From Gonocerus acuteangulatus (lineage: Eukaryota > Arthropoda > Insecta > Hemiptera > Coreidae): a DNA stretch of 64,000 nt. Location of the stretch: positions 27,064,510 to 27,128,509 of the forward strand of contig OX328128.1 of NCBI GenBank assembly GCA_946811695.1, written 5' to 3'. The translations under genes and the position numbers were made by a program. Every line of letters begins with the position of its first letter. The stretch's first letter is position 1. Under the pieces are notes generated by a model, which worked only from the letters and a program-made list of their open reading frames with translations, was not told where the DNA came from and did no database searches. Shown here in pieces: positions 35,401 to 44,987 of this stretch.

Positions 35401-38400
35401 AAGGACGCAAAACTTTCCCGCTAAAAATCAGTAAGTCTATTCCTAGCAGTCGTGGAGTGCGGAGCTAGAGTCCATAGCTATCCTCCAAGGAGTACGGAGT
35501 CAAGTCTATAGCTAGCAGTCATAGAGTGAAGAGCTAAAGCAATTCTCCGAGGAGTACGGAGTCAAGTCAAGTCAGTCTATTCCCAGCAGTTGTCGAGTGC
35601 GGAGCTAGAGTCTATCGCTAGCCACAGAGAATACAGAGTGCAGTCCATTGTTATTTATCATAGAAGACGGAGTGAGAAGACAACAGAATCCAGAATTTCA
35701 AGATATCCATTCTATGCACGAGACCTGGCAAGAAAGCGTGTCACCTTGAAGAAGGAATTACTGAAGCGCAGTATATTGAAGTTTTATTGGAAGTAAATTA
35801 ATTCAGAGGTAAAATTATTTTTTTGTAATTGTTAATTCTTTTATTGTCATTTGTATTTATTTTAATATTGGTGTTTGTATCTCAAGATTGTCTAAAAATA
35901 AATATTATATTCTTCATTCACTCGGAACTTTTATCCCTGAGATTAATAAATTTAATAAAATAAAACTTATTAAAATAATTAAAATCTTTTTATCTTTTTA
36001 TAAAAAATAAAATCAACATTATTGGCGACCCAACGTGGCGCAATTAATTTTATAAAAATAAAATCTTAACATTTAATATTTTTTATAAAAATTAATCTTA
36101 ACAATATATATATTTGTCTGTTCTCTCATTTCTGGCTTCCCTGATGGTCTGATTTTGATGAAATTTGGTACAAAAATTTGTCGTCCAATTTGAAAGGTCA
36201 AGTTCGTTAACCAGCAAAATCCGCCCACTGGAAGATAGCGTTTGGGGCGAAATTCGCGCAAAAAAAATCGTAACGCTTACGTTTTTGAGTTCATAAGCTT
36301 GTAAGTACTCTTTTTATAGGCTTCTTGGGCTAGGAAAACGAATGGAACCATTTTCAAGGCGATAGCTTTAACCGTTTTCGAGAAAACTGAAAAAATAATT
36401 GTTGAATGCCGTTTTTGGTTTGGGTACTTAGAGTCATGGGATTCAGTTGAAACATTTACTGCATGTTCTACTTTCATTAAAACTAATATGTTGAAATTTT
36501 GGTTGCATTTGGAGTTAAGGAAGGGTTAGAATAAAATATTTTATTAACCGACATAAAAAAGTTTTGGTAACTTTGTATACTTTCCTTAATATCTCGAAAA
36601 AGGTTGAGAATTTGGGAAACGGAAGAATACCATTAGAAAGCTTAGTAAATGCTCTACAAAAAAGGTTCTAATGAAAGTTTTGATTAGGCGATGTCAATCG
36701 GAGAAATAAGTGCTTAAAACTTTAAAGTAATTGATTTCGCTTATTTGAACTGTTCTTTTTGTCTTTGATTTTGATACTTAAAATTATGGGATTCAGTTGA
36801 AACATTTTCTGCATGTTTGAATTTCATCAACACTAATATGTTAAAATTTTGGTTACGTTTGGAGCTAAGGAAGGATTAGAATAAAATATTTTATTAACAG
36901 ACATGAAATGTTTTGGGAACTTCGTATACATTCCCTAATATCTCGAAGACGGTTAGGAATATTGGTAAACGGAGGGTTACCATGCGAAAGCTTACTAAAT
37001 GTTCTACAAAAAAGATTCTGAAACAATTTTTGATTAGGCTATGTCAATCGGAGAAATAAGTGCTTAAACTTTGAAGTCATTGATTTCGTTTATTCAAACG
37101 GTTCTTTTTGTTTGTTTTTATTCCTTGTTATTTTTTAATTGCTTAAAGTTGGATAATGTATATGACAATAAAACAGATTAATTAAAATAAGAAAAACAAT
37201 TCTTTGTTAAAAATATATCAGGCTTTACCCTATGAAATGTCAGTTTTGGATTTGTCGATTTCCTTCAAATGTCTTGAAACTGTCGAGGCTCCTACTCCGA
37301 GTTCTTTGGCATATTCCCTAGTGTTTTTAATTGCTTATAGTAGTCAAATGTATTTGTCAATAAAACAGGATACGTATAATTAGAATCAATATTTTGTTTG
37401 TTAGAATTCGAAGATGCCGTATGAATATCTAGATTACAGTACTGGTGTTGATTTCGTTCTTTAGAATTATTCTTGGTATTCCCTATTTTCATCTGTTACC
37501 CATAGTTTTTTATTGTTAGTAGGTTTTTCTTATTGATTATAGAATATAAATCAATTTGGCTATAAAACAGGATACGTAAAATTAGTGACAATATTTCGGA
37601 GATTTCTGAGCGAAATACTTTCTACCACCACGAACGGCTTTTTTCCTCTATTTTTATCCACTAGATAGGCTTTATTTTGCATATTATTCTATATAAGTTT
37701 TATTCAGCAGGGGATTCTGATGAAATGTCGTGTTTTTGCTGTGGATTATAAATACGATGTATCTAAGATTGGATAACATTAGCGAGTCTACATAGTTAAG
37801 AACCGACGACGGAGGATTACTTCTTGCTATGATTTAGTCTACATATGTATATTAAGTCCTAAATCCAAAAAATAAACTTCACAACGGTTAGATACTATGA
37901 GCGAATATGGCGGTTCAATGCCCGTAGAAACAAGGGGGCCGCAGGAAATTTACCTGCTAAGAGTTAATCCTCAAGAGCTGTAAATATACCCCAGGTATCT
38001 GCCGACACAAATACAAAGCCTAGGCGGAGAGCACCCCAAAAACTCAGATCCTAACATAAGGTTATATACCAATAACAATTGGTATATAACCTTGGTATAA
38101 GGTTATATACCAATCAATAGTTTTCAACAAAGGTTATATACTAAATATTGATAAAAAGTATTTAATTAGAAAAAAAAACAATATTCCATAAGACTTGTTT
38201 TTGGTCCATTTGTGTCTACTCCATAGACTTAATTAGGTATATTATTCTATTGTAGTTGGGCAACTAAACTTTGTTTTATTTTGTTAAATAAATTTTTTTT
38301 TCTTGACTTGTTATTCGTCAAGACTTTTATTTGTCCTTGTGTATTTACTAGATAGGTTTTATTTGGTATATTATTCTATATAGGCTATATTAGGCAGGGT

Positions 38401-41400
38401 ATTCTACTCAATCTAGTGTACTTCTTCTTGATCCTTCTGTACATGGGCGTATATAAAAACAATTTCGGGGGGGGGGCTGAGACCATTTCCAGGGTATGGA
38501 ATACTAAATATTTAGAGCTTGGAATAGTTTTAGGCAACTAAAACGCTATTACACGTAAAATAAAATATGTTTTATGAACTAAGTGATCTTATTTAATTTA
38601 TTTTTAAGGGTTTTACGAGAAGTTTTTATCATCAATTCAAAATTTCGGGAGGGGCTGCAGCCCCCTCAGCCCCCCCCTCATATACGCCCATGCTTCTGTA
38701 TCCTCTAGAAAGGCTTTATTAGGCATATTTTGTATTGATTTATAGAACTTTGCTTTAGAATGAGAGCCAGATTCTGTTATTTCCGCTTCTGTGTAAAAGT
38801 TAGCTACTGTCGGTGTCCCTGACGCCTTAATATCACTTTTATTCGAGATGTTCGAGAGGATTTTGACAATTTTCACGAGATATATAAAAAAAAATAAGTT
38901 TATTTCTTTTCTAAGCTTATCAAATGGCACTAGGGACATTAACGGAACCGCGCTAAGATGCTGCAGTTCCTGCGAGTCGGACTTTTTTTATATATCAGAA
39001 GTAGTTGTTTTGCTCCATTGAAAGTGGGAATATTAAGAATTCCTATTCTAAGCTTCCCAAATTATCCCGGATAAAAGCATTGTATGGAAATACACTAAGA
39101 TCACACAGTTCCTGCAAGACGGACTTTTGTTCTTTGAGCTCCAAAGTGAAAAAAAGCCAAGCTGTCAGCTAATAAAACTAATTTTAGGAAAATATATTTT
39201 AATGATCATTTTAGGTGAACCCCCACTATCTTAATAAAAGGAATATGTACCTTATACCCTATATATGCACCTGAATGGTAAGAAACTTTTCTTTGGCAGA
39301 AAAGATTTTAGCACCTCACCCTTACTGTAGTTTAATTTTCAAAATGGCTGAGAAAATTTATGTTCATTGCCTTTTTTCAAGAACTTTGTAAAAGTCATCA
39401 TCTGCTTTTATGGTATATAACGATTTTCTTAAAACTACAAGTGGTCATATTTATGTTTAAGTATTAAATATTTGAATAGAATACTGTTTACAGTTTATTT
39501 AAAATTTCAAATAAAATTCTATGCTCCTATTCGTTTGCAGGTTAACGTTATCTGCATTTGGTGGTGAGACGGAATATCCGGCATCGGGGTTCAGTCTTGC
39601 AGAGAATGGCCTTCTCAACGACATTACGTTTCATTCATTGGCAAAAGTATGTGTGTGGAAACAAAGAAACATATGAAAAATGTGACCTATTTATAATTAT
39701 ATCTGATTAATCTCATTATTATTTTTCAGATGAAGCACAAACTTCAATATGAAGCAACATGGAGAAGGCTAGGAGTCGGTAGGCAGTCGTCATTCTTTGT
39801 ACGAAACAAGACAGGTTCTACTTTAAAATCCTGCATCAGGCATATATTGACAATCGACAAGCGAGACAATCCTGTCCTCCCAACCTGCGGGAGCCTCGCC
39901 CAATTGAAGACGGAACTTGCAGGACTAGGAGGGAATGTTTCCTTTATCAAGAATGAAGTCAATCTTCAGATGAATGTTCCTATCGCTAAAGGAGATGTTG
40001 TAAGATAAATTTGTACCTATAATGAAATTAAAGTTACTAACAACCATCAATCGAAATGTTAAAGATTGCTATGTTAAAGAAAATCAATTATTGTATTGCA
40101 ATAGGCATTAAAAAATTAGATTCAACATTAGGTCACTTTAAAGTAAATAAATTATAATTATATTTTAATTCTGAAGTATTTTTTTTTTAACCCATTATTA
40201 TATTGCAATATTGCAGGTCTTTCAAGCTGGATTTAATGTTGGTGTCCTCAACCCACTTTCAGATGAAGAGATAAGTGTAGCAGATACATTCTACCTCGGA
40301 GGGCCACTTAGTCTGCGTGGATTTGATATTCGGGCCGTCGGGCCGAAACAGGATGATAACTACGTTGGAGCTAATGTAATATTTTTATTTCTGTATTCTA
40401 ACAATTCTCTCGATCTTGCCTTGGACCTAATACATATAAAACACAAACCTTAGTTGTGGCCTGCAATTTAATATTAATGAAACAAATGGATGCCAAGATG
40501 TGTATTGATTGTCAATCAAAATGTATAAAATAAGGATTTTGTCTCTACCTTGCCCAGAATAAACCGTTTTCATGATATCATTCTGTTTCACATATCAGAG
40601 ACACAATATCCACCCTTAACACGCTCAGGCCCGGCGTCGTGGCATATGCGTCAGATAGATGTGTTTTGTGACCCCGGTGTCGTGGCGTGTGCCTCAGCAG
40701 ATAGCTTGGCTTTCTCCCCACTACTCCGGGCCTTGTCCTATACCTGTCCTATTTGGTTTGGGACCTCATTACGTTATTCCTGGTTAGGTTTGCAGGTCTG
40801 GTATCATATGATACTGAATCCACCAGAATAATTCCTTCAGCGGGCCTTTCGTGGCTTATTTGACTAACTTAACTAAATTGTAATTAATCAACTAAAACTA
40901 CATCATTTCAAAAGGCTCTTCACTTATTTATTTTTTATATGTTTGCCAAAAAAACTAAACAAAAGGAAGACTTGGGCCCGATGGCAATTTTTTTTCGGAG
41001 CCTTCTGTCCTGAAAGTTTTAAATAAATGTCTGTCTTTATATCCAACAAAATGTCTGCTGTAGGCTGATATGGCATGTAACGAGCCATAACACTAAAACA
41101 GAAATGTGTTACTTCTAATCTATTCCAAACGTTTGTTTTTCATGAATAAAACAATCTTATAAACAATAACTTTTAGAAACAATTACATTTTTATATGTAT
41201 TTGCCACCTCTTTTAACGAATTATTATGATACTGGCGGGGCGTGGAGCAAGCCACTTGTTTGTGGCCTCATGAATAGCTATTTTATATTTGGAACTACAT
41301 TGTTGAATAGCTTATTCTATGAAAATTAGTGATAAATCAGCAAATAAATATTGCTGCATAGAAAGAGGAAATCGTTGAATATTTTCTTTGTCAAAGTGAA

Positions 41401-42724
41401 AATCCTATTCCTATTTGAAGCCCTGGTCTAGTCATACTCTCAGAAGTAGTAAGGTGCTTCAAGAGAGGTAAAAAAACATTAAACACAAGTAATAATTAAA
41501 AAAAAATCATTAAACTACTCCAAAGAAGGCTTTTATTGAATTTTTCCTGTAGCACTATGCCTTTCACTCTCTTTAATATGTTTTGATTTTTGTTATGTCT
41601 ATAAATATTTCTTTCTTGACAAATGATTACTTTAAAATTATTTTTTGGCAGATGTATTGGGCTGCGGGAGTACACATTTTCTCCCCTCTCCCATTTCGAC
41701 CTGCCACCGGAGGACTTGGCGATCTTTTCAGGCTTCACACCTTCTTAAATTGTGGGAATATTGGAAAGTTTGACTTGAGTAAGCCTATTATTAATAAATT
41801 GTATGATGTGTTTTCTTCTTGTTGAGTGATTTCTTCAACTTTTATATGTTTGGTTTATTTTTCCTTTGCAACTTCTGAGGAAGGACACTTGACGAAGTGG
41901 GAGTCACTTAGAGATGTTTACCTGTTGTATTGAAAATATTAGTCATATGCCGGCACTAATGGCGCCGTAAAAAATAAAAAAAAATAAAAAAAAAATAATT
42001 AATCTTATGCACACTAGGGCCTGGATTAAAAACCTATTCCATGGAAAAGGTTTTCATTCGGTTTTTCTAATAATTTATTGTCTCACCAATATTCGATAAT
42101 TTGATTTAGTTACCCACTACTAAATGAAGTACATTTGTATGAACTCTAGTGGCAAGAATAAATACTATAATAAGCACTGAGAACTGCTTGAGGCGCAAGG
42201 GCAAACAAAAAATCAGCTTACAGTTTTCATACACTAAAGAGGCCAAGTTGAAATATCAGCTCACTGTCACTAGAACACAACTTCCCTAATATATATACTC
42301 ACATCTAATATATATACTCACATTCCCCAAGGCACAACTTCTGCTGAGTTGATATATCAGCTCAAAGTCCCTAAGGCACGTTTTCTAACGAGCTGTATAT
42401 CAGCCTAAAGTCCCGTAGTCCTGGCTCCAGATGAGCTGATAAACAGCTCTCCCATTTCCCGTGGCAGGAGTCCCGACGAGCTGATATATCAGCTCACAGT
42501 CCACAGATGTGACATATCTGCTCTCAGTCCCCAAGACACAACTTGCCCCAAGCTAATTGATCAGCTCACAGTCCCAAGGTACAGCTTGTGCCGAGCTCAT
42601 ACTCCTTAACCCTATAGAGACGGCAGCAGTCATATGAGCGAGGGTACCCGGTGACTGGCTAGCTCTGTTCCACGCGCGCTAGGCAATTGTCTTGATTTTA
42701 TTTAGATTTGTATTCTCGTATTAG

Positions 42725-42773
<49 letters not shown>

Positions 42774-44396
42774 TATTCCTTAATTAGTGCAGAACCCTTT
42801 CCACGTAACACCTTTGCACTACTGATAGAAAACACATATCCCTGGAAACTGCGATGCTTCCTCAGCAAATTACATTGTTTACACTTCGGAAAAAGCCTAT
42901 TGGCTTTGTCGAAATCCTAGAATGCTCTTCAATATTACTCCTGGAGCTGAGGAAGGACTGGGCTGCGATCTATCATCTTCTGAGAAGTCTCCAACACATC
43001 TACTAATAAATCTGACTAATATTCTAAATAGAAGCCCTCCATCCTCATTTATTTTTAATTTCATTTTCGAGCATGAAGGCGATTTGCCCGTTTTTAAATA
43101 CAACAAATACCGACTTATACAAAAATACAAACTTATAGAACTAAATACAACAAAAGAAAAGAAGCGGCCGTCCTTATACTATATAGAGTGAGGTGACTTC
43201 TACTGAAGCCCACCGTATGGCTCTCTGCTGGCTGCTAGAGAAGCCCACCATCAGCCAGTCACTGCTTTCTGCTGGCTGCTACAGAAGCCCACCGTCCAGA
43301 AAGGGTTAAGGCACGGCTTCCGATGAGCTTATATATCAGCTCAGTCTTGAAATGGCTAAGGCTCAAAAACACTGTATGTATTAAAATTGCTCCTGAATTA
43401 TCATCATATGATGTGAAAAATGTAGAGCACATAATCAATGTGGTTAGTGAAGAGTTAAAGTGTTTTTAAAAGTTCATGACTTTCTGCCATTTCTAAAAAT
43501 AAATTATTGATAAATGATTGATGTAGGATGCAAATTTATTTGGGCGAGTAACTGCGAGGTTTACACTCCCTAGAATTTATTTACGTCTGTTTTACTTTTG
43601 TCGACAAGGAGAGTCTATATTATTGGTTTATACTTTTTTATTATTTTTTATATTTTCTCTTTATATTATTTGTTATAGTACAGCAGTTTATATGTACCGC
43701 AGATTTTTAGGAATTTGATCATGTTGTCAATAGCATGCTGACAATTTTAGAGCTTATGATGCATTCCGAGGTATATTTAGCTGTCGGAATCTTGTTTCAT
43801 GTTCCGGGCATTTCTCTATTATATGGCTTATTGTTAAAACATGAGAGCATGAATCACATAGAAGTGGAGGTTCTCTTTTAATGAGATGGCTATGTGTCAT
43901 ATGACTATGGCCTATTCGAAGTCGTGTTATTTCCACTTCCTCCCTTCGATTTCCTCTTTCTGCCTTCCTCCATGATAAATGATTGATTGGAAAGACCATC
44001 TTATAATAGCCATTTATTATTATCAACCTCCCATTTACACTTAATTGATTTTATGAATTTTTCCCTTCAAGTGTTCTTATAAACACACCCCATTAGGTGT
44101 AAGATAATCATCTTATTTTATGAATTATTCAAAGGAAATGGATTTCCTACAAATTTCAATTGTAATAACTTCCTAACATTGTAAGACTTTGGGTTTTTTT
44201 TTTTGTTTAAGGTGACCCTCAGGATTTCTTCCAAAAGCAGCAGGATGAACTGAGAGTAGCAGTAGGCCTAGGAATAGCTGTGAAGCTCGGTTCGATGGCT
44301 CGGGCTGAGCTCAATTACTGTTTCCCTCTGAAGGCTGGTGGGTCGGACGGAAAGGTAGAAGGTGTGCAGTTTGGAATTGGCGTGGACTTTCTATAA
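23762..44396 (+). CDS. SAMM50: SAMM50, mitochondrial sorting and assembly machinery beta-barrel (11 coding exons)
   Basis: Eleven exons join in frame to 474 codons plus stop (human SAMM50 is about 469): 23762-23785, 23997-24035, 24795-24878, 27871-27972, 28101-28217, 29724-29935, 39541-39646, 39730-39999, 40217-40375, 41652-41778, 44212-44396. The protein inserts beta-barrel proteins (VDAC, TOM40) into the mitochondrial outer membrane and supports cristae contacts. The start MVETVHAK matches the family's MGTVHAR-type N-terminus. A POTRA domain spans about residues 50-126 ([12 protein letters not shown]). An Omp85 barrel follows, with the conserved loop [13 protein letters not shown] (about 343-355), [16 protein letters not shown] and a C-terminal beta-signal ending [10 protein letters not shown]. 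No signal peptide, as expected. All splice sites are GT/AG except the exon 4 donor (GC). Intron 6 is 9.6 kb through nested transposons. Confidence 0.95.
23997..24035 (+). CDS. SAMM50: SAMM50 coding exon 2 (39-bp exon)
   Basis: Acceptor TTGCAG, donor GTAAGT, phase 0; encodes [13 protein letters not shown]. Short and poorly conserved, but the frame and both splice sites fit. Confidence 0.75.
24540..24580 (+). mobile_element. SINE family 1 tail fragment
   Basis: ATAAATGGACATTAAAATTA is the 3' tail of the SINE at 48968; only the tail is present, in SAMM50 intron 2. Confidence 0.45.
24795..24878 (+). CDS. SAMM50: SAMM50 coding exon 3
   Basis: Acceptor TTTGCAG, donor GTGAGT, phase 0; 28 codons ending [10 protein letters not shown], the acidic or variable linker before the POTRA domain. 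Confidence 0.8.
25059..26584. mobile_element. Palindromic Tc1/mariner-like MITE, ~1.5 kb
   Basis: Ends TAGGGTGTCCCAC / GTGGGACACCCTG flanked by TA. Long inverted arms at about 25059-25603 and 25960-26584, roughly 90% alike by eye, with a 350-bp AT-rich centre and no transposase. The right arm is interrupted at 26188-26283 by a small element with its own 13-bp target duplication. Located in SAMM50 intron 3. Confidence 0.8.
26188..26283 (+). mobile_element. Miniature Penelope-like element with 13-bp target duplication
   Basis: CCTAATAAAAATA is at both 26188-26200 and 26271-26283. The 70-nt insert ends with a near copy of the one-sided extension of the palindromes at 50285 and 62146 (CTTATCACCTCGACGGCTGA, then CTATCTAATCAT). 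The left arm of the host MITE lacks the insert, giving an empty-site comparison. Confidence 0.75.
27400..27793. repeat. Inverted-repeat element, ~400 bp
   Basis: GGTAAAACTGAAGGAGAGCG at the left is matched by CGCTCTCCTTCAGTTTTACC at the right. Arms of about 125 bp (27400-27525 and 27669-27793) enclose a short unique loop. MITE-like, no target duplication established. SAMM50 intron 3. Confidence 0.75.
27871..27972 (+). CDS. SAMM50: SAMM50 coding exon 4 (POTRA, first half)
   Basis: Acceptor TTTTTACAG. Encodes [19 protein letters not shown] and ends NFEE. By alignment to the family the exon must end at GAG (27972), giving a GCCAGT donor instead of GT. The (TA)n/(GA)n microsatellite starts a few bases on. 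Confidence 0.85.
27980..28055. repeat. (TA)n(GA)n microsatellite inside a 128-bp intron
   Basis: Fills most of SAMM50 intron 4, starting about eight bases after the exon 4 boundary. Confidence 0.9.
28101..28217 (+). CDS. SAMM50: SAMM50 coding exon 5 (POTRA, second half)
   Basis: Acceptor CATCCACAG, donor GTATGT; 39 codons, [18 protein letters not shown]... to NGYE, phase 0. Confidence 0.9.
28751..29335 (-). mobile_element. Helentron-like subfamily A, 5'-truncated and internally deleted
   Basis: The 3' hairpin is at 28757-28790 (GGTTCCTCCCT/AGGGAGGA) with TTAGCGCGG at 28751. The body matches 12640-12910, then jumps to the 13190-type segment. The 5' terminus is absent. SAMM50 intron 5. Confidence 0.65.
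29415..29518 (+). repeat. Near-perfect 104-nt hairpin
   Basis: 49-nt arms (29415-29463, 29470-29518) with about three mismatches and a six-base loop. A transcript of SAMM50 intron 5 would fold into a stable hairpin of pre-miRNA size or larger. It may be a tiny foldback MITE. No mature miRNA recognised. Confidence 0.8.
29724..29935 (+). CDS. SAMM50: SAMM50 coding exon 6 (barrel start)
   Basis: Acceptor TTATTAG, donor GTTAGT (29936), phase 2. Encodes [33 protein letters not shown] and SFVKPY, the first barrel strands. Confidence 0.92.
30071..31155 (+). mobile_element. Helentron-like subfamily B, full length
   Basis: Same ends as 775-2040: 5' AAAAAAGTCCGTCACGCAGG, 3' hairpin ACTTTCC..GGAAAGT followed by GCTAA. 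A (CA)n(TA)n core lies at 30979-31031. It is shorter because it has one fewer internal tandem unit. SAMM50 intron 6. Confidence 0.66.
31156..31827. other. SAMM50 intron 6, nothing recognised
   Basis: No repeat family or exon recognised. GACACATTATAAAAACTAAT and a later inverse-looking stretch near 31600 (GACATAATCAGTTTTTATTG) suggest another eroded inverted-repeat element. Confidence 0.35.
31957..32435 (-). mobile_element. Truncated non-LTR retrotransposon with 14-bp target duplication
   Basis: The insert 31971-32421 is flanked by TTCAAATTTGTATA at 31957-31970 and 32422-32435. Minus-strand translation contains [37 protein letters not shown] and [16 protein letters not shown], the C-terminal tail seen after the reverse transcriptase in RTE/CR1-type elements, with a stop inside. 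The 3' end is a (TTA)n repeat (AATAAT on plus). Confidence 0.75.
32483..33350 (+). repeat. 5' LTR
   Basis: Matches 35134 onward almost base for base, including an internal GGAGTACGGAGTCAAGTC region. The right boundary is defined by the solo LTR, which ends at the equivalent ..CATAACA. Confidence 0.8.
33351..33480 (+). repeat. Primer-binding-site region in three tandem copies
   Basis: TTTAATGACGCCCAATGTGG, TTTAATGACGCACAACGTGG and TTTAATGGCGCCCAACGTAG follow one another, each preceded by an AATCATAACA-like LTR terminus. TGGCGCCCAACGT-type sites are typical lysine-tRNA primer sites of LTR elements. A further diverged copy (TTATTGGCGACCCAACGTGG) sits in the 3' LTR near 36020. Confidence 0.7.
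33567..34721 (+). CDS. Gag-like ORF of the LTR element, asparagine/lysine-rich
   Basis: 384 codons, no introns. The N-terminal ~80 residues are polar ([15 protein letters not shown]...). A predicted coiled coil follows (about residues 88-150: [39 protein letters not shown]). A low-complexity N/E/K region runs to about residue 300, and the C-terminus is basic ([14 protein letters not shown]). No CCHC zinc knuckle, protease or polymerase motifs. Position between LTRs and the coiled coil suggest a gag N-terminal region as in insect Gypsy-type elements, but the family match is not certain. Codon use is strongly AT-biased. Confidence 0.6.
   Translation: MSLNNIEQNQNNGDENRVESPNFEYFTTQNREINNVREMYENELQAGDATFRESSEGSLATTEILSNGGNRTPERTNEMHPQGLEEMMRLLLEQNKELKFDLSKSIYNIKHEINQEISKNNKKLENKIDANRIEQNKKLDDLCAYLNNMGENQNEETIELEKSNDNLFNKNNISSEEIIEINEKNNENLIKNPENDDTLINNDNLNETIKYSLNSNDQIFEEDEILIENENINDYNCLTYQNNKIQELLNELSNENEVKNNKINNKLINDNLKNKIRTKFINKMMKQNKIEKLSDNYKSKINEKSYNKRSGNVPMKKLNRTIKNDNNLKILNVKFGNKIKILYKYKRQLGIEKISNLNRPPRKRIKQCYRKKLDCCKENINDQE
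35134..36103 (+). repeat. 3' LTR
   Basis: About 970 bp, longer than the 5' LTR because it carries a primer-site-like repeat (TGGCGACCCAACGTGG) near its 3' end. It ends AACA against (TA)n. Confidence 0.8.
38434..38700. mobile_element. hAT MITE family 1 with perfect 8-bp duplication
   Basis: The element is 38442-38692 with ends CATGGGCGTATA / TATACGCCCATG, flanked by CTTCTGTA at 38434-38441 and 38693-38700. Interior C/G-runs and ATTTATTTTTAAGGGTTTTA are shared with the copy at 21557. Confidence 0.9.
39080..39128 (-). mobile_element. Helentron-like subfamily A 5' terminus fragment
   Basis: CACTAAGATCACACAGTTCC followed by TGCAAGACGGACTTTTG is a degraded version of the 5' end at 38943-38989, same orientation, about 100 bp away. 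Confidence 0.5.
39541..39646 (+). CDS. SAMM50: SAMM50 coding exon 7
   Basis: Acceptor TTTGCAG, donor GTATGT. Completes a split Val codon, then [17 protein letters not shown] to HSLAK. It lies 9.6 kb from exon 6. Confidence 0.9.
39730..39999 (+). CDS. SAMM50: SAMM50 coding exon 8
   Basis: Acceptor TTTTTCAG, donor GTAAGA; 90 codons, [17 protein letters not shown] to PIAKGDV, with [14 protein letters not shown] and [11 protein letters not shown] conserved barrel strands. Intron 7 is only 83 bp. Confidence 0.93.
40217..40375 (+). CDS. SAMM50: SAMM50 coding exon 9 (loop L6 motif)
   Basis: Acceptor TATTGCAG, donor GTAATA; contains [19 protein letters not shown], where the RGF motif is the Omp85-family loop that folds into the barrel. 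Confidence 0.93.
40376..41651. other. SAMM50 intron 9, nothing recognised
   Basis: No repeat family found. A slightly GC-richer patch at 40600-40800 has no recognised coding match. Confidence 0.4.
41652..41778 (+). CDS. SAMM50: SAMM50 coding exon 10
   Basis: Acceptor TTTTGGCAG, donor GTAAGC, phase 1; [17 protein letters not shown] then [20 protein letters not shown]. Confidence 0.93.
42230..42620. repeat. Degenerate tandem repeat with palindromic core
   Basis: About seven to eight units of ~50 bp built on GAGCTGATATATCAGCTC (an 18-bp perfect palindrome) followed by (A/C)AGTCCC..AAGGCAC. Another unit lies at 43310-43345. SAMM50 intron 10. Confidence 0.75.
42729..42770. repeat. (TA)n microsatellite
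   Basis: Pure TA dinucleotide run in SAMM50 intron 10. Confidence 0.9.
43740..44035 (-). mobile_element. Non-LTR retrotransposon C-terminal fragment
   Basis: Minus frame reads [20 protein letters not shown], then [20 protein letters not shown] and [15 protein letters not shown]. RLRIGHTxLTH plus the CxxC...H..C knuckle is the segment after RNase H in I/Jockey/R1-type elements. Only this terminal piece remains. Confidence 0.8.
44212..44396 (+). CDS. SAMM50: SAMM50 coding exon 11 and stop
   Basis: Acceptor after a T-run (GTTTAAG). Encodes [34 protein letters not shown] and the terminal [10 protein letters not shown] beta-signal, stop TAA at 44394-44396. Confidence 0.93.
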
Positions 44397-44641
44397 CCAA
44401 ACGTGGTCTCCCTACTCACCACAATCAGTCCATCGTCCTCTTGTTTGGAACGCCTATTGTATTAGTAAAAATATACTTATGTTGTCATTCCCTGTAGTTG
44501 TTCATTTTATCTTAATCTTAAGCACTCACTATGAAGATTAGTCCCTCTTGGATCTGTATTAAAAAGTAATAAGGAGTGGTTTCATTCAGTTTTTTTTCCT
44601 TAAAAGTTACTATCATTTCTGCTGCAACGAAATAAGAAGAC

Positions 44642-44647
44642 AATAAA
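44642..44647 (+). terminator. SAMM50 candidate poly(A) signal
   Basis: AATAAA about 250 bp after the SAMM50 stop codon; the first canonical hexamer downstream that I noticed. Confidence 0.55.
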
Positions 44648-44987
44648 CTAGATTAGACTAGATTTATCATGAATCATACCCTCCACAGTGAGAGCCTTAA
44701 AAATGGTCAGATCTTACCTTAAACTCCTGATGAACTTCAGATATTGCCCAACTTTTGTCGACCTCCTGATTTCATTCTCATCTAGCATACCGAAGTGTAG
44801 AACAATAGACTACAATAATTTTAGATTGATTTCTACTATCTGAAACTCTTTGTTCTGAAGAACATTGTGATCTGAGAACCTTATAGTCAGTTATGACTTA
44901 AATCACCGTACAATCATTTAGTGACATTATTTTCTAAATGAGAGGACATAAACTAGAACAACTTGTAGGAACTGTGAAATCTTAGTG

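Larger units (their letters stand above)
32483..36103 (+). mobile_element. Non-autonomous LTR retrotransposon, gag-like ORF only
   Basis: The 5' LTR begins TGTAATGATATA at 32483 and ends near 33350. The 3' LTR begins TGTAATGATATATTACATTC at 35134 and ends ..TTAACA at 36103. Both start TG and end CA; the 5' LTR lacks about 15 nt near its start. Insertion is into (TA)n, so the duplication (ATAT) is only suggestive. A primer-binding-like TGGCGCCCAACGT follows the 5' LTR. The single internal ORF is 33567-34721. No protease, reverse transcriptase or integrase is present in the remaining ~0.4 kb. A solo LTR of the family is at 45575-46468. Confidence 0.85.
31828..38989 (-). mobile_element. Helentron-like subfamily A, split by nested insertions
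   Basis: The 3' hairpin and TTAGCGCGG are at 31828-31866. The 5' end (AAAAAAGTCCGACTCGCAGG then TTAGCGCGGTTCC in inverse) is at about 38943-38989. The intervening element DNA is at 31867-31970 and 36108 onward. Insertions in it: a non-LTR fragment (31971-32421), an LTR retrotransposon (32483-36103) and a hAT MITE (38442-38692). That both ends belong to one original insertion is inference. Confidence 0.55.

Noticed and set aside
40550..40831. 93-residue ORF in SAMM50 intron 9
   Set aside because: Lies between confirmed exons 9 and 10, lacks family similarity and is GC-rich by chance.
41870..41930. Hammerhead-like string CTGAGGAAGGACACTTGACG in SAMM50 intron 10
   Set aside because: No matching helix II or GAAA block follows.
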